Origin: an uncultured Naasia sp.
GTDB taxonomy: Bacteria; Actinomycetota; Actinomycetes; Actinomycetales; Microbacteriaceae
Reading direction: 5' to 3'
Length of the DNA: 64,000 nt
Assembly: GCA_913778905.1 (NCBI GenBank)
Contig: CAJYYA010000010.1
Coordinates: 1-64,000, forward strand
The notes under the pieces were generated by a model. It saw only the letters and a list, made by a program, of their open reading frames with translations. It was not told where the DNA came from and made no database searches. This document shows, piece after piece, positions 55,444 through 64,000 of the stretch. Numbering within the stretch: the first letter of the stretch is position 1; the number at the start of each line of letters is the position of its first letter. A program made the position numbers and the translations under genes.

Positions 55444-56631
55444 ATGTCCACGAAGGCCCGCGCGCGCACCGGCGTGCTGCCCTATCTCGCAGCATCCATC
55501 CCGCTCCGGCTCGCCGGAGCAGGTACCGCGGTCGCCATCCCCGTCCTCGCGATCGAGGAGCTGAACAGCATCGCGACCGGCGGTCTCCTGGTCGGGCTCT
55601 CGCTCGCGCCCACTGTCCTCGTCGCCCCGTTCGCCGGAGCTGCGCTCGACCGAGCTCCCAACCCACGACTGCTCTTCACCGCCGCCGGCCTCGTGACAGC
55701 TGTGGCCTTCGCGCTCACCGCGTTCCTCGGAGTCGTTCCACTCCCCGTGATCGTGGCGGTGCTGATCCTGTCCGGGGCGGCCGCTCCCTTCTACATGGGC
55801 GGATTGTCCGGGGTCGTCGGCGACATCGTCATCGATGACCGACGCGCCTTCGCGCAGGACGCGCTGTCCTACAACATCGCCGGTGTCGCCGGACCGGGTC
55901 TCGCCGCGGTGGGGGTCGGGCTGGGGTCCGGACGGATCGCGATGCTCACCCTCGCCGCCCTCGCGGCGACGGGGGCGATCGCGATGCTCTGGCTTCCGAT
56001 CTCACGACGGGTGCGACATGAGGACGCCCATGGACTGCTCCGGGAGATCGGCGAGGGCTTCCGCGCCCTCGCGACGCATCGGCCGCTCGCGCTCGTCACC
56101 GCAGCCGGCACCGTGAGCCAATTCGGTGCGGGCGCGTTCCCCATCGCGGCGGTCGCCCTCGCCATCGAGCGGAACGGCTCCTCCGACGGCGGCGCCGTGC
56201 TCGTCACGGCGTTCGCTGTCGGTGCGGTCGTCGGATCGATCGCCACCGCGAGCCTCACCCGGTTCGACTTCGCACCCGTTCGTGTGATGTGGTTCGGATT
56301 CGCCGGCACGGGACTTGCGCTGCTCGCGATCATCCCGGACCTCGGAAGCGTCGCTGCCGTCGCCGCCACAGCCGTCGCTGGCCTGCTCTCTGCACCCGCG
56401 ACGGCTGCGATGCTCCTGCTCCGAGCCCGTTACGCCCCTCCCGGGCTGCGTTCGCAGGTGTTCGCCGTCGCCGCGGGCCTGCGCGCCTCCGCCGCCGCAC
56501 TCGGAGCGGCTCTCATCGGAGTGATCGCCGGCGTGCCGGCGTGGGCGCTCATCGTCTTCGTAGCCGCCGGGTGGCTCCTCTCGACTCTGTTCCTCGTCCG
56601 ATTCCCGGCCGACGATCGCGCACAAGACTGA
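55444..56631 (+). CDS. Major facilitator superfamily transporter
   Basis: This 395-residue membrane protein has about twelve hydrophobic helices in two halves. The loop between helices 2 and 3 reads GAALDRAPNPRLLF near residue 61, the usual MFS arginine/aspartate loop. The central cytoplasmic loop (PISRRVRHEDAHGLLREIGEGFRALATHRPL) resembles drug/enterobactin-exporter-type members. No substrate can be inferred. The ATG at 55444 is preferred over an in-frame start at 55330, which adds a non-family segment and lies upstream of the likely transcription start. Confidence 0.85.
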   Translation: MSTKARARTGVLPYLAASIPLRLAGAGTAVAIPVLAIEELNSIATGGLLVGLSLAPTVLVAPFAGAALDRAPNPRLLFTAAGLVTAVAFALTAFLGVVPLPVIVAVLILSGAAAPFYMGGLSGVVGDIVIDDRRAFAQDALSYNIAGVAGPGLAAVGVGLGSGRIAMLTLAALAATGAIAMLWLPISRRVRHEDAHGLLREIGEGFRALATHRPLALVTAAGTVSQFGAGAFPIAAVALAIERNGSSDGGAVLVTAFAVGAVVGSIATASLTRFDFAPVRVMWFGFAGTGLALLAIIPDLGSVAAVAATAVAGLLSAPATAAMLLLRARYAPPGLRSQVFAVAAGLRASAAALGAALIGVIAGVPAWALIVFVAAGWLLSTLFLVRFPADDRAQD

Positions 56632-56794
56632 GCACTTCGCGGTCTCGATCCGACGCCCGCTCGCGGTGAGCGACTCTCGGCTTCGGGGCCGGATGACCCC
56701 CGTTTCCTGCCAAAACCATGTGTATGGATGGAAATTTTCGACACGCCCGGAAATGGTCTGAAAACTGCGGCTGACCAGGCCATCGTGTACACAC

Positions 56795-56813
56795 ACGGCG
56801 TGTCACACGCCGT
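56795..56813. promoter_or_regulatory. Dyad upstream of the TM2 gene
   Basis: ACGGCGTGT and ACACGCCGT flank one base. The tiny gap suggests a protein-binding operator rather than a hairpin. The surrounding 319-bp gap (56632-56950) is AT-richer than its neighbours and has no gene. Confidence 0.45.
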
Positions 56814-56872
56814 AGGTAATTGGCCTTTCATTAGGTGTTTCACCAGACGGTCCTCATAATGGGGGACGCCGT

Positions 56873-56924
56873 CTGAAGTGGGACCCGAACCACGCATGCC
56901 CCAACACGCGTGGGCCGACTTCAG
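56873..56924 (+). other. Nested-hairpin leader before the TM2 gene
   Basis: The outer pair is CTGAAGT (56873-56879) with ACTTCAG (56918-56924). The inner pair is CCACGC (56890-56895) with GCGTGG (56908-56913). The structure ends 27 bp before the ATG, leaving GAGGAGG free. CATAAT at 56855-56860 is a possible -10 box. No known riboswitch class is recognised. Confidence 0.45.
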
Positions 56925-56950
56925 GTGGACGAACCCGAGGAGGTGGTCGT

Positions 56951-57247
56951 ATGACCCACACGATTAACGAATTCGCACCCGCGCTCGAACGCTTCTATCC
57001 CCACCAGGGCGATCATCCGTTCGACGCCTACCTGCCGCCCAAGTCCCTGGCGGCGAGCTACGCATTCATGCTGTTCGGACTGCTCGGTGCCTTCGGCATC
57101 CAGCACTTCTACCTCGGCCGTCCCGTTCGCGGAACGGTGTACCTGCTCACGCTCGGCCTGTTCGGGATCGGCACCCTCGTCGATCTCGTCTCGCTGCCCT
57201 GGCAGGTGCGGGACATCAACATGCGCCACGCCATCGGAGTGCGCTGA
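56951..57247 (+). CDS. TM2 domain-containing protein
   Basis: This 98-residue membrane protein has a TM2 domain. A soluble N-terminus of about 30 residues is followed by two helices joined by a short loop: AFMLFGLLGAFGIQHFYLGRP (residues 38-58) and GTVYLLTLGLFGIGTLVDL (about 61-79). The GxHxFYLGR motif is the family mark. The function of bacterial TM2 proteins is unknown. GAGGAGG precedes the ATG. It has its own structured leader and terminator, so it is a monocistronic, probably regulated gene. Confidence 0.9.
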   Translation: MTHTINEFAPALERFYPHQGDHPFDAYLPPKSLAASYAFMLFGLLGAFGIQHFYLGRPVRGTVYLLTLGLFGIGTLVDLVSLPWQVRDINMRHAIGVR

Positions 57248-57275
57248 GCAAAGACGCTCGTCCGCGACCACCACG

Positions 57276-57307
57276 AGAAGCCCTCGGCCACCAGCCGGGG
57301 GCTTCTT
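57276..57307 (+). terminator. Terminator of the TM2 gene
   Basis: AGAAGCCCTCGGC at 57276-57288 pairs, with one mismatch, with GCCGGGGGCTTCT at 57294-57306, followed by T. Confidence 0.88.
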
Positions 57308-57404
57308 CGTGTCCGTGTCGGGCTCCGGGCCGCGCCGAGTGCGGAGCACAGCGCGGCTAGGGTTGACGAGTTGTTCGCGCTTGACCTGAAGGAGCCGCAT
57401 CACC

Positions 57405-59422
<2,018 letters not shown>

Positions 59423-59426
<4 letters not shown>

Positions 59427-59989
59427 CGCATACGGGCGACGCGAACTCCGAGGCGATGGACGCGTCGGGGTTCGCGGCCGCGCCCGATGCGTTCCAGCGC
59501 CTGTGGACGCCGCATCGGATGGCCTACATCGACGGCGGCGGCAAGCCGGACGACGGAGGCTGCCCGTTCTGCGCAGCACCCTCGCGGAGCGACGAGGAGT
59601 CTCTGATCGTCGCCCGCGGCGAGCACGCATACGTCCTGCTCAATCTGTTCCCGTACAACTCCGGTCACCTGCTGGTCTGCCCGTATCGCCACGTTGCCCT
59701 CTATGACGATGCGACTCCGGAGGAGACGACGGAGATCGCGGAGCTCACGCAGACCGCCATGCGAGTGCTGCGAGCGACGTCGGGCTGCGACGGCTTCAAC
59801 ATCGGGATGAACCAGGGCAAGCTGGCCGGCGCGGGGATCGCCGAGCATCTCCATCAGCATGTGGTGCCGCGCTGGGCCGCCGACTCCAACTTCTTCCCGA
59901 TCATCGCGCAGACCAAGGCGCTCCCTCAGCTGCTCGGCGACGTCCGGCGCACAGTGGCCGAGGCCTGGCCTCGATCGCACCGGGCATAG
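59423..59989 (+). CDS. HIT family protein (AP4A phosphorylase/hydrolase-like)
   Basis: This 188-residue histidine-triad protein has [10 protein letters not shown] near residue 48, a zinc-like Cys pair, and [20 protein letters not shown] near 73. The catalytic triad is [10 protein letters not shown] near 142. Actinobacterial homologues beside thrS act on diadenosine polyphosphates, so AP4A phosphorylase is the likely activity. GTG 59423 overlaps the TGA of thrS (GTGA), a widespread actinobacterial pairing. The promoter-like TAGACT for pdxS lies at 59987-59992, over its stop. Confidence 0.9.
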
Positions 59990-60065
59990 ACTTCTCTAGG
60001 CGTCTGGAGTGCCGCGTCGGCGGCATTCGACGCATGACTTTCGCAACGAGGAATGGGCTGAAGAA

Positions 60066-60965
60066 GTGACGGACAGCACGCAGGGATCGGTCGGCACGAG
60101 CAGGGTCAAGCGCGGCCTCGCGGAGATGCTCAAGGGCGGCGTCATCATGGACGTCGTCACGGCTGAGCAGGCGCGGATCGCGGAAGACGCCGGAGCCGTC
60201 GCGGTCATGGCTCTCGAGCGGGTTCCCGCTGACATCCGCGCGCAGGGCGGCGTGGCACGCATGAGCGACCCCGATCTGATCGACCAGATCGTCCAGTCGG
60301 TGTCGATCCCCGTCATGGCCAAGGCCCGCATCGGCCACTTCGTCGAGGCGCAGGTGCTCGAGGCGCTCGGTGTCGACTACATCGACGAGTCCGAGGTGCT
60401 CTCGCCGGCCGACTACGTCAACCACATCGACAAGTGGAAGTTCACTGTGCCCTTCGTCTGCGGTGCGACCAACCTGGGCGAGGCGCTGCGCCGTCTCACC
60501 GAGGGTGCCGCGATGATCCGCTCGAAGGGCGAGGCCGGCACGGGCGACGTCTCGGAGGCGACCAAGCACATCCGTACCATCGGCGGCGAGATCCGGGCCC
60601 TCCAGGGCAAGACCGAGGACGAGCTCTACGTCGCGGCGAAGGATCTACAGGCTCCGTACGAGCTCGTGGCCGACGTCGCCCGTACCGGCAAGCTCCCCAC
60701 CGTGCTCTTCACGGCCGGCGGTGTCGCCACTCCGGCCGATGCTGCCCTCATGATGCAGCTGGGCGCCGACGGAGTCTTCGTCGGATCCGGCATCTTCAAG
60801 TCGGGCGACCCGGCCAAGCGCGCGGCCGCGATCGTCAAGGCGACCACGTTCTACGACGACGCCAAGGTCATCGCCGAGGTCTCGCGCGGACTGGGCGAGG
60901 CGATGGTCGGCATCAACGTCGCCGACGTCCCCGCGCCCCACCGTCTCGCCTCGCGCGGCTGGTGA
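60066..60965 (+). CDS. pdxS: Pyridoxal 5'-phosphate synthase, synthase subunit
   Basis: PdxS makes pyridoxal 5'-phosphate from ribose 5-phosphate, glyceraldehyde 3-phosphate and ammonia supplied by PdxT. The 299-residue TIM-barrel protein has [20 protein letters not shown] near residue 15 and [20 protein letters not shown] near 47. The lysine of [16 protein letters not shown] lies near 81, [15 protein letters not shown] near 150 and [11 protein letters not shown] near 237. GTG 60066 is used; an in-frame ATG at 60009 adds 19 unrelated residues. pdxT overlaps its stop. Confidence 0.96.
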   Translation: MTDSTQGSVGTSRVKRGLAEMLKGGVIMDVVTAEQARIAEDAGAVAVMALERVPADIRAQGGVARMSDPDLIDQIVQSVSIPVMAKARIGHFVEAQVLEALGVDYIDESEVLSPADYVNHIDKWKFTVPFVCGATNLGEALRRLTEGAAMIRSKGEAGTGDVSEATKHIRTIGGEIRALQGKTEDELYVAAKDLQAPYELVADVARTGKLPTVLFTAGGVATPADAALMMQLGADGVFVGSGIFKSGDPAKRAAAIVKATTFYDDAKVIAEVSRGLGEAMVGINVADVPAPHRLASRGW

Positions 60966-61561
60966 GTCGCGGAGTGGGCGCCGGCCCGACGGTCGGCGTC
61001 CTCGCTCTGCAGGGTGACTTCCGCGAGCACATCGCGGTCTTCTCCGGTCTCGGCATCGCTGCGCGGCCGGTCCGTCGCGCCGAGGAGCTCGACGAGATCG
61101 ACGGTCTGGTGATCCCGGGCGGTGAGTCGAGCGTCATGGACAAGCTCAGCCGGACGTTCGGTCTCGCCGAGCCATTGAAGGCCGCCATCGCGGACGGATT
61201 GCCGGTGTACGGGACCTGCGCGGGGCTGATCATGCTCTCCGATACGGTGCTCGACGCCATCGAGGGGCAGCAGAGCCTCGGCGGACTCGATGTCGCCGTC
61301 CGTCGGAACGCCTTCGGCAATCAGCTCGACTCCTTCGAGACCGATCTGGACATTCCCGAGCTGGGCGCGCCGCCCGTGCACGCGGCCTTCATCCGCGCCC
61401 CCATCGTCGAATCGGTGGGGGAGTCCGTCAAGGTGTTGTCGGCTCTCGACGACGGTCGCGTGGTCGCCGTCGAGCAGGGCAACCTGCTGGGCACGAGCTT
61501 CCACCCCGAGATCACCGGCGAGACCCGGTTCCACAGCTACTTCGCCTCCCACCTCTCGTAG
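60962..61561 (+). CDS. pdxT: Pyridoxal 5'-phosphate synthase, glutaminase subunit
   Basis: PdxT hydrolyses glutamine and channels ammonia to PdxS. The 199-residue class I glutaminase has [16 protein letters not shown] near residue 12, [16 protein letters not shown] near 49, the nucleophile Cys in [11 protein letters not shown] near 83, [12 protein letters not shown] near 117, and the His/Glu pair in [16 protein letters not shown] near 178. GTG 60962 overlaps the pdxS TGA (GTGA); a GTG four codons later is possible. The inverted repeat at 61565-61618 follows. Confidence 0.95.
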   Translation: MSRGVGAGPTVGVLALQGDFREHIAVFSGLGIAARPVRRAEELDEIDGLVIPGGESSVMDKLSRTFGLAEPLKAAIADGLPVYGTCAGLIMLSDTVLDAIEGQQSLGGLDVAVRRNAFGNQLDSFETDLDIPELGAPPVHAAFIRAPIVESVGESVKVLSALDDGRVVAVEQGNLLGTSFHPEITGETRFHSYFASHLS

Positions 61562-61564
61562 CTC

Positions 61565-61618
61565 GGGTATTCCGGCCGAATGAGAACGTTGCGGCGTACC
61601 AACTGAGCCGGAATACCC
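61565..61618. terminator. Inverted repeat after pdxT, possible terminator
   Basis: GGGTATTCCGGC at 61565-61576 pairs with GCCGGAATACCC at 61607-61618 across a 30-bp loop. It starts 3 bp after the pdxT stop. The long loop makes its role less sure. Confidence 0.55.
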
Positions 61619-61686
61619 TCACAACAGGTGGGGGATCGGCGTCCCGGTAGACTGTCGGGGCAGAACGAGCGGTTGACAGGAGAGAC

Positions 61687-62445
61687 GTGTCCGGACATTC
61701 CAAGTGGGCCACCACTAAGCACAAGAAGGCGATCATCGACTCGCGTCGCGCCAAGTCCTTCGCCAAGCTCATCAAGAACATCGAGGTCGCGGCCAAGATC
61801 GGCGGTGCCGATCTGTCGGGCAACCCGACCCTGGTCGACGCCGTGCAGAAGGCCAAGAAGACCTCGGTCCCCAACGACAACATCGACCGTGCGATCAAGC
61901 GCGGAGCCGGGCTCACCGGCGAGACGATCGACTATCAGACGATCATGTACGAGGGCTACGCCGCCGGCGGTGTCGCCCTGCTGGTCGAGTGCCTCACCGA
62001 CAACCGCAACCGCGCGGCCGCCGAGGTCCGCACCGCGATGAGCCGTAATGGCGGCACCATGGCCGACCCGGGCAGCGTCGCGTACAACTTCAGCCGTAAG
62101 GGCGTCATCACGGTCATGAAGACCGACGGTCTGACCGAGGACGACATCTTGGGTGCGGTGCTCGACGCCGGTGTCGAAGATGTCGCCGACCGTGGCGAGG
62201 GCTTCGAGATCGTCACCGAGCCGAGCGATCTGGTCGCCGCTCGCACTGCGCTGCAGGACGCGGGGATCGACTACGACTCCGCCGAGGCCGAGTTCGTTCC
62301 CGGCGTCACGGTCAGCGCCGATGCGGAGACCGCCCGCAAGGTCTACCGCTTGATCGACGCCCTCGAGGACAGCGATGACGTGCAGAACGTCTTCGTGAAT
62401 CTCGAGGTGTCGGCCGAGGTGCAGGCCGAGCTCGAGAACGACTGA
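61687..62445 (+). CDS. yebC: YebC/PmpR family DNA-binding regulator or translation factor
   Basis: YebC-family proteins are described as transcription regulators and, more recently, as factors that help ribosomes through proline stretches. The 252-residue protein has the family N-terminus [20 protein letters not shown] and [31 protein letters not shown] near residue 60, [22 protein letters not shown] near 86 and [20 protein letters not shown] near 203 also fit. GTG 61687 follows AGGAG, and TAGACT at 61648-61653 is a good -10 box. It heads the run with ruvC, ruvA and ruvB. Confidence 0.95.
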   Translation: MSGHSKWATTKHKKAIIDSRRAKSFAKLIKNIEVAAKIGGADLSGNPTLVDAVQKAKKTSVPNDNIDRAIKRGAGLTGETIDYQTIMYEGYAAGGVALLVECLTDNRNRAAAEVRTAMSRNGGTMADPGSVAYNFSRKGVITVMKTDGLTEDDILGAVLDAGVEDVADRGEGFEIVTEPSDLVAARTALQDAGIDYDSAEAEFVPGVTVSADAETARKVYRLIDALEDSDDVQNVFVNLEVSAEVQAELEND

Positions 62446-62446
62446 C

Positions 62447-63010
62447 GTGACCCTGCGCGTGCTCGGGGTCGACCCGGGTCTCACGCGCTGCGGGTTCGGC
62501 GTGGTCGACGTCGATCCCGACCGGCGAGCCCGCCTCGTCGCGGTCGGCGTCATCCGGACCGAGCCCTCCACTCCCGTCGAGCAGCGCGTCCACGCCGTCG
62601 CGGTGGGTATCGCGGCGGTCCTCGACGAGCACATGCCGCATGTCGTCGCCCTGGAACGCGTCTTCGCGCAGAACAACGTGAGCACGGTGATGGGGACCGC
62701 CCAAGCCAGCGGCGTCGTGATGCATCTGGCGGCGTCCAGATCGTTGCGCGTGGCATTGCACACCCCGAGCGAGGTCAAGGCCGCGATCACCGGATACGGC
62801 TCAGCCGACAAGAAGCAGGTCGGCGCCATGGTGGCGAGGGTCCTCGGTCTCACAGAGGCGCCAAAGCCCGCCGATGCGGCGGATGCTCTGGCTCTGGCCA
62901 TCTGCCACGCCTGGCGCGGCGCCGCCGCCTCGCCTTCCGGAATCTCGGTCGCCCCTCTCACCCCGGCTCAACGCGCGTGGCAGGCCGCGGAACGCGCCAC
63001 CCGCCGCTGA
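62447..63010 (+). CDS. ruvC: Holliday junction endonuclease RuvC
   Basis: RuvC resolves Holliday junctions by symmetric nicking. The 187-residue RNase H-fold protein has the four catalytic acids: [12 protein letters not shown] near residue 5, [18 protein letters not shown] near 66, and the pair in [17 protein letters not shown] near 141. [21 protein letters not shown] near 104 is also typical. GTG 62447 is 1 bp after the yebC stop. The gene order yebC-ruvC-ruvA-ruvB is the common one. Confidence 0.96.
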   Translation: MTLRVLGVDPGLTRCGFGVVDVDPDRRARLVAVGVIRTEPSTPVEQRVHAVAVGIAAVLDEHMPHVVALERVFAQNNVSTVMGTAQASGVVMHLAASRSLRVALHTPSEVKAAITGYGSADKKQVGAMVARVLGLTEAPKPADAADALALAICHAWRGAAASPSGISVAPLTPAQRAWQAAERATRR

Positions 63011-63125
63011 CCCGCCAGCCGCTAACCCGGTGGCCGCTGCCCGCCACCGGAGATGTCCCTCGGATCGGTTCGAAGGTGTATTCGACTCGCCGCGACGGTG
63101 CTCCGAGAGCGTCGGGGGTGGGCCG

Positions 63126-63131
63126 TACCGT
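63126..63131 (+). promoter_or_regulatory. -10 box of a leaderless ruvA promoter
   Basis: TACCGT ends six bases before the ATG at 63138, and no ribosome site is seen. ruvA-ruvB may thus have a promoter separate from ruvC. Confidence 0.6.
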
Positions 63132-63137
63132 AGCGGC

Positions 63138-63761
63138 ATGATCTCTTCGCTGCGCGGATCCGTGCTCGCACTCGGAGGCAGCTCCATCGTCGTCGAGGTC
63201 GGCGGGATCGGTTACTCGGTGGCGGTGAGCCCGCAGTACGCCCTGACGCTGCGGGTCGGAGCGGAGGTCGTCGTCCACACGGCGCTCATCGTCCGTGAGG
63301 ACGACCTCTCCCTGTTCGGCTTCGCCAGTCTCGACGAGCTGCGGGTTTTCGACCTGTTGCGCGGCGTCACCGGTGTGGGACCGAAGTCGGCGCTCGGCGT
63401 GCTCTCGGTCCTGACGCCGGATCAGGTCGCCCTGGCCGTCATAGGCGAGGACGATGCCGCCTTCCGCAAGGTCTCCGGCATCGGCCCGAAGACCGCGAAG
63501 CTCATCGTCCTCTCGCTCACCGGCAAGCTGCTGGCACCCGCTCCCACGGCCTCCGCATCACAGGCCCGACCGCTCACCAGCGCTGCGGACGATGTCGTGG
63601 TGGCCCTGATCGGGCTGGGCTGGCCCGAGCGGACCGCCCGGACCGCCGTCGACGATGTGCTCGTCGAACAACCCGAGGAGCGCAACGTGCAGGTCCTCCT
63701 GCGAGCGGCCCTCGCCCTGCTCGGCCCCCGTCAGGGAGCGACCCAGGGGAGCCGCGCATGA
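63138..63761 (+). CDS. ruvA: Holliday junction branch-migration protein RuvA
   Basis: RuvA tetramers bind four-way junctions and load the RuvB motor. The 207-residue protein begins [20 protein letters not shown] (OB-fold). It has two helix-hairpin-helix segments, [17 protein letters not shown] near residue 75 and [16 protein letters not shown] near 112. Its C-terminal RuvB-contact domain includes [20 protein letters not shown] near 153. It is 127 bp downstream of ruvC, with its own leaderless-type -10 box. The ruvB ATG overlaps its TGA (ATGA). Confidence 0.96.
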   Translation: MISSLRGSVLALGGSSIVVEVGGIGYSVAVSPQYALTLRVGAEVVVHTALIVREDDLSLFGFASLDELRVFDLLRGVTGVGPKSALGVLSVLTPDQVALAVIGEDDAAFRKVSGIGPKTAKLIVLSLTGKLLAPAPTASASQARPLTSAADDVVVALIGLGWPERTARTAVDDVLVEQPEERNVQVLLRAALALLGPRQGATQGSRA

Positions 63762-64000
63762 GCGACGCGCAGATGACTCCCGAGTCCGAGGCCGAGCTGG
63801 CCTTCGAGGGAGCCCTCCGTCCGAAGTCGCTGGGGGAGTTCGTCGGCCAGGCCAAGGTGCGTGGTCAGCTCCAGCTCCTGCTGCAGGCCGCCGCCATGCA
63901 GAACCGCGCACCCGACCACATCCTGCTGGCCGGCCCGCCCGGACTCGGCAAGACGACTCTCGCGATGATCGTGGCCCACGAGAGCGGACGCCCCCTGCGC
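63758..64000 (+). CDS. ruvB: Holliday junction branch-migration ATPase RuvB, 5' part
   Basis: RuvB is the AAA+ motor of branch migration. Only the first 81 codons are in the window; the gene is open at the right edge. It begins [20 protein letters not shown], followed by [19 protein letters not shown] and the Walker A motif [20 protein letters not shown] near residue 57. The ATG overlaps the ruvA stop, so the pair is coupled. Confidence 0.95.
   Translation, partial: MSDAQMTPESEAELAFEGALRPKSLGEFVGQAKVRGQLQLLLQAAAMQNRAPDHILLAGPPGLGKTTLAMIVAHESGRPLR

Overview
The window is about 64 kb of very GC-rich chromosome from an actinobacterium, most likely a member of the Microbacteriaceae (Micrococcales). 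The reasons are the third-position GC bias, many GTG starts, the set of actinobacterial small families (DUF7455, DUF3093, DUF3710, DUF3159, DUF3000, DUF4193, SepH), a ParE/ParC pair, and several start codons six or seven bases downstream of a TANNNT hexamer, as in leaderless actinobacterial transcripts. I cannot name the genus. No phage, transposase, integrase or CRISPR array was seen.

Layout. 0-7.3 kb: a small zinc-ribbon protein, convergent parE and parC separated by composite intergenic repeats, and a predicted phosphodiesterase. 7.4-28.2 kb: a glycan-utilisation locus. It holds a secreted GH59-like multidomain glycosidase broken by one in-frame TAG, a heparinase II/III-like lyase with a DeoR/LacI hybrid regulator, and, divergently, an eleven-gene run: DUF2264 protein, ABC binding protein and two permeases, DUF624 protein, GH88 unsaturated uronyl hydrolase, FAH-family protein, KduD, KduI, 2-keto-3-deoxygluconate kinase and KDPG aldolase. 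A second hybrid regulator closes the locus. The inferred logic is: lyase cuts a uronic-acid glycan, ABC importer takes up the oligosaccharide, GH88 frees the unsaturated uronate, and KduI, KduD, KdgK and Eda take it to pyruvate and glyceraldehyde 3-phosphate. The exact substrate cannot be read from the sequence.

28.3-46.3 kb: housekeeping genes: FAD monooxygenase, sepH, DUF4193, DUF3093, dut, DUF3710, DUF3159, aconitase, dxs, a MerR/aldo-keto reductase pair, a fatty-acid oxidation pair (fadA, fadB), RNase D and DUF3000. 46.4-54.6 kb: alpha/beta hydrolase, RibD-like reductase, sufE, rhodanese, zapE, an ammonium transporter with a GlnR-like upstream site, a strongly diverged Amt paralogue, a small acidic protein and four tRNAs (Val-CAC, Gly-GCC, Cys-GCA, Val-GAC). 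54.6-64 kb: a Tat-type histidine phosphatase, an MFS exporter, a TM2 protein behind a structured leader, and thrS, HIT, pdxS, pdxT, yebC, ruvC, ruvA, ruvB, the last cut off by the window end.

The most interesting material is the glycan locus. It has two apparent operator families: a 9-bp-arm dyad placed on the -35 boxes of two divergent promoters, and a GTGTTCGAGTC[T/C]GTTCG motif shared by the glycosidase promoter and the second regulator gene. Three families of intergenic inverted repeats, mostly at 3' gene ends, the diverged Amt paralogue and the 24-bp palindrome before aconitase also deserve checking.
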